A DNA stretch of 64,000 nt from positions 370,411 to 434,410 of the forward strand of contig JAHBTX010000004.1 in the NCBI GenBank assembly GCA_019638395.1, in the 5' to 3' direction. Below, piece by piece: positions 48,531-56,190 of this stretch. Each line of letters begins with the position of its first letter. Positions within the stretch are counted from its first letter, which is position 1. The notes under the pieces were generated by a model. That model saw only the letters and a list, made by a program, of their open reading frames with translations. It made no database searches and was not told where the DNA came from. This stretch comes from Cyclobacteriaceae bacterium. Lineage in GTDB: Bacteria; Bacteroidota; Bacteroidia; Cytophagales; Cyclobacteriaceae. A program made the position numbers and the translations under genes.

Positions 48531-49454
48531 ATGAGAAAGTTGTTTTTAATATTCGCCTTGTTGCTAAGCTGCTTCGCAAGCTTTGCACAAACCGAGGTAG
48601 CGTCTTCATCTGCTTCAACTTCTTTCTGGGACGATCCCATGCTGATGTTTTATACCGTAGTAGGTTTAGTTTTTGTAGTGGTGTTGTTGGTGATGCTGGT
48701 GGCACTTTACATGTTACAGGTGCTCAACTTTATGGTTAAACAAGCCACGCGCGAGCGAGCCGAGCGGTTGGGTATTCCTTATGTAGAACAACCTTCTTTC
48801 TGGGCAAAAATCTGGAAAGAGTCAAACGATTTTCAGCCTTTGGAAAAAGAGGCCGATCTTATGTTGGATCATAACTACGATGGCATCCGCGAATTAGATA
48901 ACCACTTGCCACCGTGGTGGAAATGGTTGTTCTATGTAACCATTGTATTTGCCGGTGTGTACATGGTGTTCTACCACATGTCCGATACATTGCCGCTGCC
49001 TTTAAAAGAATATGAAACCGAGTTGGCTATTGCCGATGAGCAAGCGAAGAAACTAAAAGCTTCAAGCCCGGTTGCGGCTATTGATGAGACCACCGTACAA
49101 TTAATAACCGATGCTACAGCATTGGCCGATGGCAAAACTACATTTCTGAATAACTGTGCATCCTGTCATCGCAAAGATGGTGGTGGCGATATTGGCCCCA
49201 ACCTAACGGATGAATATTGGAAACACGGTGGCTCTGTTCAGGACATCTTTAAAGTAGTGCGCCACGGAGTGCAAGGCACCAACATGATTGCGTGGGAAGG
49301 ATTTATCAGTCCGGAGAAAATGCAGAATGTGGCAAACTATGTACTTACGCTGCAGGGTACTAATCCGGAAAACGGAAAGAAACCCGAAGGTGAATTGTAT
49401 AAACCAAAAGAATCTGCGTCTGCTGATTCAGTAAAGGTGCAGGCAAGTTTATAA
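48531..49454 (+). CDS. ccoP: cbb3 oxidase cytochrome c subunit CcoP, mono-heme
   Basis: A 307-residue protein with a signal-like first helix (MRKLFLIFALLLSCFASFAQ), a membrane helix (LMFYTVVGLVFVVVLLVMLV), the conserved ELDNHLPPWWKWLFYVTIVFA and a C-terminal cytochrome c domain. Only one heme-binding motif, CASCH (in NNCASCHRKDGGGDIGPNL), is present, whereas proteobacterial CcoP has two. A single heme is usual for Bacteroidota. The subunit feeds electrons from the bc1/Act complex to CcoNO. Confidence 0.93.
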   Translation: MRKLFLIFALLLSCFASFAQTEVASSSASTSFWDDPMLMFYTVVGLVFVVVLLVMLVALYMLQVLNFMVKQATRERAERLGIPYVEQPSFWAKIWKESNDFQPLEKEADLMLDHNYDGIRELDNHLPPWWKWLFYVTIVFAGVYMVFYHMSDTLPLPLKEYETELAIADEQAKKLKASSPVAAIDETTVQLITDATALADGKTTFLNNCASCHRKDGGGDIGPNLTDEYWKHGGSVQDIFKVVRHGVQGTNMIAWEGFISPEKMQNVANYVLTLQGTNPENGKKPEGELYKPKESASADSVKVQASL

Positions 49455-49475
49455 ATATAGCATGTTATAAAACCG

Positions 49476-50930
49476 GTGAGTCAGGTGAAGGAGAACGGAC
49501 ATAATTTTTATCAGTACGAAGAGGAGTTTCGCAATACGTTGGCCACCGTAGATGAGAAGGGCAAGCGGGTTTGGATTCATCCCAAAAAACCAGCGGGTTA
49601 TTTTCATAACCTGCGCATTTGGGTAACAGTGTTTTTACTCAGCTTGTTTTTTACAGGCCCGTTTTTGCAATGGCAAGGTCGTCCGTTTTTATTATTCAAT
49701 ATTTTCGAACGCAAGTTTATCCTGTTTGGCCAGGTGTTCTGGCCACAGGACTTTTTTCTGCTGGCGCTTACGCTGATTACGTTTTTTGTTTTTGTAATTC
49801 TGTTTACGGTTGCATTCGGTCGGTTATGGTGTGGCTGGGCTTGTCCACAAACTTTATTCATGGAAATGGTTTTCCGTAAAATCGAATACTGGATTGAAGG
49901 CGATGCAAATGCGCAACGCAGATTAAACAACAGTAAGTGGACGCGCGAAAAAATTCTGAAGAAATCAACCAAGCAAGTCATCTTCATTTTTATCTCGCTT
50001 TTGATTTCGCATACTACCATGGCTTATCTGATTGGCATTGATCAGGTAAAAGAAATTGTAACACAACCACCTACAGCACACCTGGCAGGTTTTATTGGTT
50101 TGATAGCATTTACTGCAATCTTTTATGGTGTGTTTGCCTGGTTTCGGGAGCAGGCCTGCATTGCTGTTTGTCCGTATGGACGATTGCAAGGTGTATTGTT
50201 GGTGAAAGATTCGCTGGTAGTTGCCTACGATTGGTTGCGGGGTGAACCGCGTGGCAAGCTGAAAAAAAATCAAACCACCATTACTGAAAAGCAAGGCGAT
50301 TGTATTGATTGTAAACTCTGCGTGCACGTATGCCCAACTGGTATCGATATTCGCAACGGTACACAATTGGAGTGTGTAAACTGTACCGCTTGTATTGATG
50401 CCTGCGATGATGTAATGACCAAGATTGATAAACCAAAAGGTTTAATCCGGCTTTCATCTTACAATGCCATTAGCCAAGGGAAACAAAAAATCTTTACACC
50501 GCGCGTTGCCGGGTATGCTGTAGTGTTAACAGCGTTGATAAGCCTGCTGAGTTACTTCGTATTTACCCGTGCCGATATTGAAACCACGATTTTAAAAGTA
50601 CCGGGTACGCTCTATACCAAAACCGATGATGGCCAGATTACCAATCTGTACAGCATCGAATTTGTAAATAAAACATTTGAGGATATTGAATTGACAGTAA
50701 AAGTAGAATCGCCCGCGGACGCTACCTATATGAAAGTAGGTGATCCGAACATAGTGGTACCAAAAGAAGGCATTACAAAAGGAATGATCATGATCAAGTT
50801 ACCCGAAGCAGCCATTACTACAGCCAAAACAGTAATTGAGTTGGGTATTTACCAGGACAATGAAAAGTTAGAAACCGCTACAGCCCGGTTTATCGGGCCA
50901 ATTAAGTTGAAAGCAAAAAATGCAGACTAA
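49476..50930 (+). CDS. ccoG: Cbb3 assembly protein CcoG (FixG-like ferredoxin)
   Basis: A 484-residue membrane iron-sulfur protein starting at GTG 49476. It has several N-terminal helices (WVTVFLLSLFFTGPFLQW; FFLLALTLITFFVFVILFTVA), the conserved GRLWCGWACPQTLFMEMVF, two ferredoxin clusters (CIDCKLCVHVCPTG and CVNCTACIDACDD) and a periplasmic Ig-like C-terminal domain (about residues 370-480). CcoG has been implicated in copper reduction during cbb3 assembly. It sits in the canonical place after ccoP. Confidence 0.94.
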   Translation: MSQVKENGHNFYQYEEEFRNTLATVDEKGKRVWIHPKKPAGYFHNLRIWVTVFLLSLFFTGPFLQWQGRPFLLFNIFERKFILFGQVFWPQDFFLLALTLITFFVFVILFTVAFGRLWCGWACPQTLFMEMVFRKIEYWIEGDANAQRRLNNSKWTREKILKKSTKQVIFIFISLLISHTTMAYLIGIDQVKEIVTQPPTAHLAGFIGLIAFTAIFYGVFAWFREQACIAVCPYGRLQGVLLVKDSLVVAYDWLRGEPRGKLKKNQTTITEKQGDCIDCKLCVHVCPTGIDIRNGTQLECVNCTACIDACDDVMTKIDKPKGLIRLSSYNAISQGKQKIFTPRVAGYAVVLTALISLLSYFVFTRADIETTILKVPGTLYTKTDDGQITNLYSIEFVNKTFEDIELTVKVESPADATYMKVGDPNIVVPKEGITKGMIMIKLPEAAITTAKTVIELGIYQDNEKLETATARFIGPIKLKAKNAD

Positions 50931-50942
50931 ACAAATAACATT

Positions 50943-51362
50943 ATGAAATGGATCTGGGGTTCGTTTATATTCTTCGCGTTGTTTATCGGCACGCTGGTAT
51001 TTATTGCTATGAAGCAGGAAGTAAGCCTGGTTTCGAAAAACTATTATGAAGAAGAACTGAAGCATAGCGAGAAGATGCATCGTGTAAGCAATGCCAATGC
51101 GTTGGCTGCTAAACCCGAATTGGCATTTGAAGGCAATAAAGTGAAAGTGTCGTTTGCGCAGTTCAACCAAATAGAAAATGGCAAGCTAACGGTACAGCGC
51201 CCAAGCAAAGCTGCCCTCGATTATCAGTTTGAAGTGCCGGCTGTTTCAGATTCCAATCAATATTTTGAATTGAAGAACTGGGAAGCTGGTTTGTACCGCG
51301 TAGGTTTTTCATGGTCGGCCAACGGCCAGGATTATTATTTCGAAAAATTATTGGTGTTATAA
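50943..51362 (+). CDS. ccoH: Cbb3 assembly protein CcoH (FixH-like)
   Basis: A 139-residue protein with an N-terminal membrane helix (WIWGSFIFFALFIGTLVFIAM), the typical FixH piece VSLVSKNYYEEELKHSEKM and a periplasmic beta-domain ending WEAGLYRVGFSWSANGQDYYFEK. It begins 12 bp after ccoG and helps assemble the oxidase. Confidence 0.9.
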   Translation: MKWIWGSFIFFALFIGTLVFIAMKQEVSLVSKNYYEEELKHSEKMHRVSNANALAAKPELAFEGNKVKVSFAQFNQIENGKLTVQRPSKAALDYQFEVPAVSDSNQYFELKNWEAGLYRVGFSWSANGQDYYFEKLLVL

Positions 51363-51366
51363 ATTT

Positions 51367-52050
51367 ATGTGGACAGCCCTTGTGTTGGGATTAGCCGGAA
51401 GTTTACACTGCGCAGGCATGTGCAGTCCGCTGGCTATGGCTGTTACAGCGCGTAAACCTTTTTTATTGCACAAGGTTGTTTATAATACCGGTCGTGTTGT
51501 TACGTATGGTTTATTGGGTATAACGGCTGCCGCTTTTGGTAGTCTGTTTAGCCTTACAGCCTACCAGGGTGTGTTATCGTTTTTAATGGGAGCTGTTTTT
51601 TTGTTGATGGGCATAGGTGCGATAACCGGTGTAAACATTCCTTTTTTTACCTCAGCCATTGCTAAGCTTACCAGTAAACTCAAACAATTATTTGGATTTT
51701 GGCTTCGACAAAAGCGAGCCAGTGCCATATTTATGATGGGTATGTTAAATGGGTTATTACCCTGCGGGCTTACCTACCTTGCGCTTACCTATTGCTTTAT
51801 CCTTCCTACCGCTACCAAAGGTTTTATGTTTATGTTACTTTTTGGGTTTGGTACCTGGCCGGTTATGGTTGGGTTTAGTTGGTTGGTGGGCATGGGTTTT
51901 AAGTCCATAAGCCGGCATTATAATCGCATGGCGATGCTTGCGTTTATGGTGGTAGGTATCTGGTTAATGGCGCGGGTCTTTGTTCACCACCCGGAATTGC
52001 CTGAGACAGGACGGAACAAAACACTCGCTGGTGAGGTAATCTGCAAGTAA
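51367..52050 (+). CDS. TauE/SafE-like membrane protein of the cco operon
   Basis: A 227-residue polytopic protein with about six helices. The start WTALVLGLAGSLHCAGMCSPLAMAV holds the H-C-x-x-M-C motif typical of the heavy-metal-associated SafE/DsbD-like branch, and MLNGLLPCGLTYLAL contains the second conserved Cys-Gly. Members adjacent to cco genes are thought to handle copper or thiol redox for oxidase assembly. It begins 4 bp after ccoH and is the last gene of the operon. No ccoI copper ATPase or ccoS gene is seen in the window. Confidence 0.88.
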   Translation: MWTALVLGLAGSLHCAGMCSPLAMAVTARKPFLLHKVVYNTGRVVTYGLLGITAAAFGSLFSLTAYQGVLSFLMGAVFLLMGIGAITGVNIPFFTSAIAKLTSKLKQLFGFWLRQKRASAIFMMGMLNGLLPCGLTYLALTYCFILPTATKGFMFMLLFGFGTWPVMVGFSWLVGMGFKSISRHYNRMAMLAFMVVGIWLMARVFVHHPELPETGRNKTLAGEVICK

Positions 52051-52123
52051 ATACATTTTGATTTTGAACCGATTTCAGTACTTTTAAAACAAGGATCAAT
52101 ACGAATCTAAAAATCAATTATCC

Positions 52124-52975
52124 ATGAAAAAAATATTAGTGCCTACCGACTTTTCTAAAATCTCCATTAATGCGGTGGAGGTGGCTGTTGAAATTGCAAA
52201 AAAATCAAACGCAGAAATTACTCTATTGCACGTAGTAGAGCAAGCAAGTTCATCTTCGTTTTCAGTTACCGGGGAGTGGCACCAGGAAAACTGGGCCGAT
52301 AAGTTGTACACCGTTAAATTATTAGAAAAATCAAAAGCCCAACTAGAAAAATTGGTATTGGACCCTAAGTTTGACGCAGTGAAGATTACCGGTGAACTGC
52401 GTGTGGGGAATGCGTTTCACGGTATGCGTACTATTATTACAGAAAACAAAGTTGACCTGGTAGTGATGGGTACCAGCGGCCGTTCCGGTGCGGTTGATAC
52501 TGTAATAGGAACCAATACCGAGCGTGTGGTGCGTCATGCCAAGTGCCCCGTACTGAGCATCAATAAAAAACCCGCAAAAGTAGATTTCAAAAATATTGTA
52601 TATGCTACAGCTATGCATAAGGATGAAGAGATATTTTCGCGCATGGTTAAGAAAACGCAACAGTTGTATAACTCTACAGTGCACTTAGTGCGCATTAATA
52701 CACCTGGCGATTTTCAGCGCGATTACATTGTTAAAGACTACATGGAGCGGTTTGCAAAAAAGCTTGGCTTAAAAAATTATACCATTAATGTATTTAACGA
52801 CATTACAGAAGAGGATGGCATTATATACTTTGCTGAAAGCATTGATGCCGATATGATTGCCATGGCTACACATGGTCGTACTGGTTTTGCGCATGTACTG
52901 GCGGGTAGCATTGCCGAAGATGTAGTGGGCCATTCCAAGCGGCCGGTTTTAACTTTCGTTGTAAAGAGAAAATAA
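52124..52975 (+). CDS. Tandem universal stress protein
   Basis: A 283-residue protein with two UspA domains. The first (about residues 1-148) begins MKKILVPTDFSKISINAVEVA and has the ATP-binding loop GTSGRSGAVDTVIGTN (G-x2-G-x9-G-T). The second (about 152-283) ends with the related THGRTGFAHVLAGS. Usp proteins bind ATP or act in starvation and low-oxygen survival; the position just after the cco operon fits a low-oxygen role, but this is inference. A strong terminator follows at 53004-53030. Confidence 0.92.
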   Translation: MKKILVPTDFSKISINAVEVAVEIAKKSNAEITLLHVVEQASSSSFSVTGEWHQENWADKLYTVKLLEKSKAQLEKLVLDPKFDAVKITGELRVGNAFHGMRTIITENKVDLVVMGTSGRSGAVDTVIGTNTERVVRHAKCPVLSINKKPAKVDFKNIVYATAMHKDEEIFSRMVKKTQQLYNSTVHLVRINTPGDFQRDYIVKDYMERFAKKLGLKNYTINVFNDITEEDGIIYFAESIDADMIAMATHGRTGFAHVLAGSIAEDVVGHSKRPVLTFVVKRK

Positions 52976-53003
52976 ACATTTGCATTTTTATAATTCCAAA
53001 CAG

Positions 53004-53030
53004 GCCTCCCTTTTCGGAGGCTTATTTTTT
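53004..53030 (+). terminator. Rho-independent terminator after the Usp gene
   Basis: GCCTCC (53004-53009) and GGAGGC (53016-53021) form a 6-bp stem around a 6-base loop, followed by TTATTTTTTTT. It is placed 28 bp after the stop at 52975. Confidence 0.9.
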
Positions 53031-53086
53031 TTATCTTTAGCATGCTGAAAAGCTAACCGGGCTCCAATACATATTGGATTTAAATT

Positions 53087-53869
53087 TTGAAAAACTATTA
53101 TTTCATTTTAGGGCTTAAAACGTTTGCGCACGTGCAGGAAGTAAAGCGTGCCTATCGAAAATTAGCTTTGCAGTATCATCCTGATCGGAATGCCACGGCA
53201 GAGGCAGCATCCATTTTTATTGAGATTACCGAAGCGTACGAAATTTTGAGCGATCCGCAACGTAAATTTGAATATGATCGCTTATTGCAAGGTGTTCAAC
53301 CGGTGCCAGTTGAGCATAGTCGCGACCCACGGTTTAGACGTGGACCTGTGGCCCGCGAGTCGGCCTCCAAACGCAGAGAGGCACTTGAGCTCATGCGCCT
53401 CTATTTAAAGTATGCTGTTATGTTTTCAAGATTGGCACTTATATTTTCAGTTGTTTTGATTGCCGATTATTCCATGCCAGTAAAAAAGGAACGAAATGAA
53501 ATAATTGATATTTCACGCAGGCGTGAGGCGCGATATGCTCAATCTTCGCAGTTAGCATTAGAAGATGGTGAGGTGTTAACCCTTAACCAGGAAACCGCCC
53601 GTCAATTTCAGCGGGGGGCTATCATTACCTTACACACTACCTCGTTGTTTTCGGTGCCTCTGATTCTGGAAAATGAAAAAACGCATTTCAAATCGAAAGT
53701 ACCAGTTTCCATTTATGCCAATTTTGTTTTCTTACCATTGATTATGCTTATCACTTCTCTTATTGGTACTTTTTGGTGGAAAGGAGTGGAGTTTAGGTTT
53801 AACCTTGGAATTGTAAATGCCCTATTGATTTTTTTAAGTTTTATTTTTCTACGCATCCATAGTTTTTAA
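53087..53869 (+). CDS. Membrane-anchored J-domain protein
   Basis: A 260-residue protein starting at TTG 53087, because the J domain begins immediately (KNYYFILGLKTFAHVQEVKRAY). The HPD motif is in LQYHPDRNATAEA, and the J domain ends near residue 70. The middle has a basic stretch (RDPRFRRGPVARESASKRRE), then a first helix (VMFSRLALIFSVVLIADYSM), a periplasmic loop and two C-terminal helices (FVFLPLIMLITSLIGTFWW and LGIVNALLIFLSFIFLRIHSF). It lacks the DnaJ Cys-rich and C-terminal domains, so it is a membrane-tethered DnaK co-chaperone. SUI1 follows 1 bp after the stop. Confidence 0.88.
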   Translation: MKNYYFILGLKTFAHVQEVKRAYRKLALQYHPDRNATAEAASIFIEITEAYEILSDPQRKFEYDRLLQGVQPVPVEHSRDPRFRRGPVARESASKRREALELMRLYLKYAVMFSRLALIFSVVLIADYSMPVKKERNEIIDISRRREARYAQSSQLALEDGEVLTLNQETARQFQRGAIITLHTTSLFSVPLILENEKTHFKSKVPVSIYANFVFLPLIMLITSLIGTFWWKGVEFRFNLGIVNALLIFLSFIFLRIHSF

Positions 53870-53870
53870 A

Positions 53871-54215
53871 ATGAGCAAAAAAAGTGATTGGAAAAATCGC
53901 GATGGTGTAGTGTACTCTACCAATTCTGATTTTAATTATAAGTACGAGCAATCAGAAGAAGCTGAAACGCTACCGGCTGCTAAACAAAACCTGCGCATAA
54001 AGCTGGACAATGCAGGCCGTGCAGGCAAACAAGTTACACTTATTACCGGTTTTATTGGCAGTACTGCCGATCTGGAATCATTAACCAAATTATTGAAAAC
54101 CAAATGCGGTGTGGGCGGGTCTTCCAAAGCTGGGGATATTTTAATTCAGGGCGATGTACGCGACAAGGTACTGGCTGTGTTAACCAAAGAAGGTTATAAG
54201 GCGCGCAAAGTCTGA
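53871..54215 (+). CDS. SUI1/eIF1-like translation factor (YciH type)
   Basis: A 114-residue protein. The N-terminal about 45 residues are variable and the C-terminal SUI1 domain contains RIKLDNAGRAGKQVTLITGF, LLKTKCGVGGSSKAGDILIQGD and VLAVLTKEGYKARKV. The bacterial homologue YciH discriminates initiation complexes in ways related to eIF1. It begins 1 bp after the J-domain stop and is presumably co-translated. Confidence 0.93.
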   Translation: MSKKSDWKNRDGVVYSTNSDFNYKYEQSEEAETLPAAKQNLRIKLDNAGRAGKQVTLITGFIGSTADLESLTKLLKTKCGVGGSSKAGDILIQGDVRDKVLAVLTKEGYKARKV

Positions 54216-54368
54216 GATAATCCGCTCTCCAATTACAATTATTAACCGGTTGGTTGATTTTTACCTAGACTAATTATTAGTTTTTAAGCCATGATGGCTA
54301 TTATGACAGTATCAGAACAAGTAGTGAAATCATGAAAATCATATAAATCATTAAAAATTAGAGCCAAC

Positions 54369-54423
54369 GAGATATAACAGTTCTGATAAGGTATTTTAAA
54401 TGCATAATCCCGGTTTAAAATTA
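54369..54423 (+). promoter_or_regulatory. Upstream element shared with the PepSY-like gene (copy 2)
   Basis: These 55 bases align without gaps to 19359-19413 with 44 identities counted by eye, TTCTGATAAG being identical. Here the element is 75 bp before the SOD start. The remainder of 54216-54498 is AT-rich without an obvious gene. Confidence 0.55.
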
Positions 54424-54464
54424 ACGCGATCATAAACTTTTATACTACAAAGCGGGTTCTATTG

Positions 54465-54472
54465 TATATTTG
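54465..54472 (+). promoter_or_regulatory. SOD -7 promoter box (TATATTTG)
   Basis: TATATTTG matches the Bacteroidota -7 consensus TAnnTTTG. The following TTGTTCAACTTAAAA (54473-54487) is identical to the leader at 19562-19576, so transcription probably begins within or just after it. A -33 TTG-type box is not clear. Confidence 0.6.
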
Positions 54473-54487
54473 TTGTTCAACTTAAAA
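54473..54487 (+). promoter_or_regulatory. 15-base leader identical to the PepSY-like gene leader
   Basis: TTGTTCAACTTAAAA lies between the -7 box and the SOD ATG, 26 bp before the start. The same 15-mer precedes the gene at 19586 by 24 bp. Confidence 0.6.
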
Positions 54488-54498
54488 TAAAAATTCTT

Positions 54499-55101
54499 AT
54501 GGCATTTACACTTCCTGCGCTGCCTTATGCTTTTAATGCATTAGAGCCGCACATCGATGCACGAACCATGGAAATTCATCATGGTAAACATCACAACGCA
54601 TACGTTACCAATTTAAATAACGCGGTGGCCGGCAAGCCCGAAGAAAACGTAAGCGTAGAAGAAATCTGTGCGAACATTTCAAAATACCCGGCCGCTGTGC
54701 GCAACAACGGGGGTGGTCATTACAATCACTCCTTATTCTGGACTGTTATGGGGCCAAATGCCGGAGGTGCACCTACAGGTGCATTGGCCGATGCAATTAA
54801 TGCTGCATTTGGAAATTTTGAGGAGTTTAAAACCAAGTTTAATGCGGCCGCTACCAGTCGATTTGGTTCAGGCTGGGCGTGGTTAATAAAAGATGCATCG
54901 GGCAAAATAGCTATTACTTCAACCCCCAATCAGGATAATCCACTTATGGATGTAGCCGAAGTAAAAGGCACTCCCCTTTTGGGTTTAGATGTGTGGGAAC
55001 ATGCCTACTACCTCAACTACCAAAATCGCAGACCTGATTATTGCGCGGCCTTCTGGAATGTGGTAAACTGGAATGAAGTAGCAAAGCGATTTGCCAAGTA
55101 A
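54499..55101 (+). CDS. sodA: Fe/Mn superoxide dismutase
   Basis: A 200-residue SOD that converts superoxide to peroxide and oxygen. The four metal ligands are visible: His in [14 protein letters not shown], His in YNHSLFW, and Asp and His in [26 protein letters not shown] and GSGWAWLIK are also family features. There is no signal peptide, so it is cytoplasmic. Whether iron or manganese is used cannot be decided by eye. Its upstream region shares two sequence blocks with the small secreted protein at 19586, and a terminator follows at 55120. Confidence 0.96.
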   Translation: MAFTLPALPYAFNALEPHIDARTMEIHHGKHHNAYVTNLNNAVAGKPEENVSVEEICANISKYPAAVRNNGGGHYNHSLFWTVMGPNAGGAPTGALADAINAAFGNFEEFKTKFNAAATSRFGSGWAWLIKDASGKIAITSTPNQDNPLMDVAEVKGTPLLGLDVWEHAYYLNYQNRRPDYCAAFWNVVNWNEVAKRFAK

Positions 55102-55119
55102 GGTCAAAACCTAACAACA

Positions 55120-55149
55120 AAAAAACCACCTTTAACCGGGTGGTTTTTT
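55120..55149. terminator. Rho-independent terminator after the SOD gene
   Basis: AAAAAACCACC (55120-55130) and GGTGGTTTTTT (55139-55149) are perfectly complementary with an 8-base loop; the flanking A and T runs make it usable in both directions. Confidence 0.88.
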
Positions 55150-55232
55150 GTTGCAAAAATTTTAACGGTAAAGAATTAATGGTGAGTAACACGCTTTATC
55201 TTAACAATTTTTAAACTAATGTGGCGCAACTC

Positions 55233-56024
55233 TCAATTTCGCCTTCTTTTGATCCACCAACCCACCAATGCTGTAATCCCCAACACAAACGGCCACACGC
55301 GCAGCAACCAGAAAATAAAATCTACCAGGTTAAACCAGCCCGACTTAAGCGAGTTTAAAAATTTGGAACCAAATCCATAACTCACATCCGACTCTTGGTA
55401 ATATGAAACAGTAAGCGTACTAAACGAAACCTGGTTGCTTAAATACTTCAAACGCCCTTCCATAGATTCAATCTCGGATCGCACGTTGGCAACCTGGCTT
55501 TCAATGGAAACAATATCGGTCACAGTTTTGGCTTGCTTTAATAAATCCAGATATCGGGCCTCCAATTCTTTTTTGGTTTTAAGGCGGGCCTCAACATCTA
55601 TAAACTCTTCGGTTACATCTTCGGTGTTGATGTTTTTATTATCTACTTTCTCAGCAAGTCCTTCCAGTTGTTTCATCACTGCATCAAACTTATCGGCCGG
55701 AATGCGCAGTGTTTGATTTACCTGAAACCGGTTGCCATAATTGGTTTCATTCTCGGAAGCGATGTAACCGTTTTGTTCTTTGGTAATGCGTTCTATTTCC
55801 GTTTTTGTTTTCTTTACATCGCCCGTTAAGAATTCAATGTTACCATTGCGGATAAGTTTGCGTTCGATAATATCTTGTGTGGGTTGTTCAGTTGGAGGTA
55901 TAGAAGTCAACTTAGCATCTAAACTGTATTCAGCTTGTGCTGATCCTATTCCCAACCGATGACTATCGCCACCCTCGCATGCAGCAAGAATTACCAATAG
56001 CACCAATAACAAATTTATTTTCAT
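55233..56024 (-). CDS. DUF4349 coiled-coil lipoprotein
   Basis: The ATG at 56024 begins MKINLLLVLLVILAACEGG, a lipoprotein signal; a longer in-frame start at 56057 is rejected. The 263-residue protein has the DUF4349 domain: RKLIRNGNIEFLTGDVKKTK, GYIASENETNYGNRFQVNQTLRIP, a long coiled coil (KKELEARYLDLLKQAKTVTDIVSIE) and a C-terminal membrane helix WPFVLGITALVGWWIKRRRN. The combination of a lipid anchor and a C-terminal helix suggests an envelope-spanning arrangement. The function is unknown. Confidence 0.87.
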   Translation of the reverse strand: MKINLLLVLLVILAACEGGDSHRLGIGSAQAEYSLDAKLTSIPPTEQPTQDIIERKLIRNGNIEFLTGDVKKTKTEIERITKEQNGYIASENETNYGNRFQVNQTLRIPADKFDAVMKQLEGLAEKVDNKNINTEDVTEEFIDVEARLKTKKELEARYLDLLKQAKTVTDIVSIESQVANVRSEIESMEGRLKYLSNQVSFSTLTVSYYQESDVSYGFGSKFLNSLKSGWFNLVDFIFWLLRVWPFVLGITALVGWWIKRRRN

Positions 56025-56139
56025 TTTGTAAGTAATTTTAGAACCAGACCAAAACAATTAATTTTCCCGAAGGTAATGGTAAAAAGTATTGCTTATTTTT
56101 ACTTACCTTAAATCTTTCACACATAAACTTTACTTACTA

Positions 56140-56165
56140 GGTGGGTCGTGTCCTCACGGCCCACC
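56140..56165. repeat. 11-bp-arm hairpin in the gap before the PQQ gene
   Basis: GGTGGGTCGTG (56140-56150) and CACGGCCCACC (56155-56165) pair with one G-T pair around the 4-base loop TCCT. It lies 25 bp before the start of the quinoprotein gene in the divergent gap and may be a repeat or an mRNA leader hairpin. Confidence 0.8.
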
Positions 56166-56190
56166 ATTAACCTACCTTAAACCTTTAACC

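Noticed and set aside
56089..56190. N-terminal extension of the quinoprotein
   Set aside because: The extension translates the hairpin at 56140-56165 and lacks a signal; the ATG at 56191 starts a lipoprotein signal.
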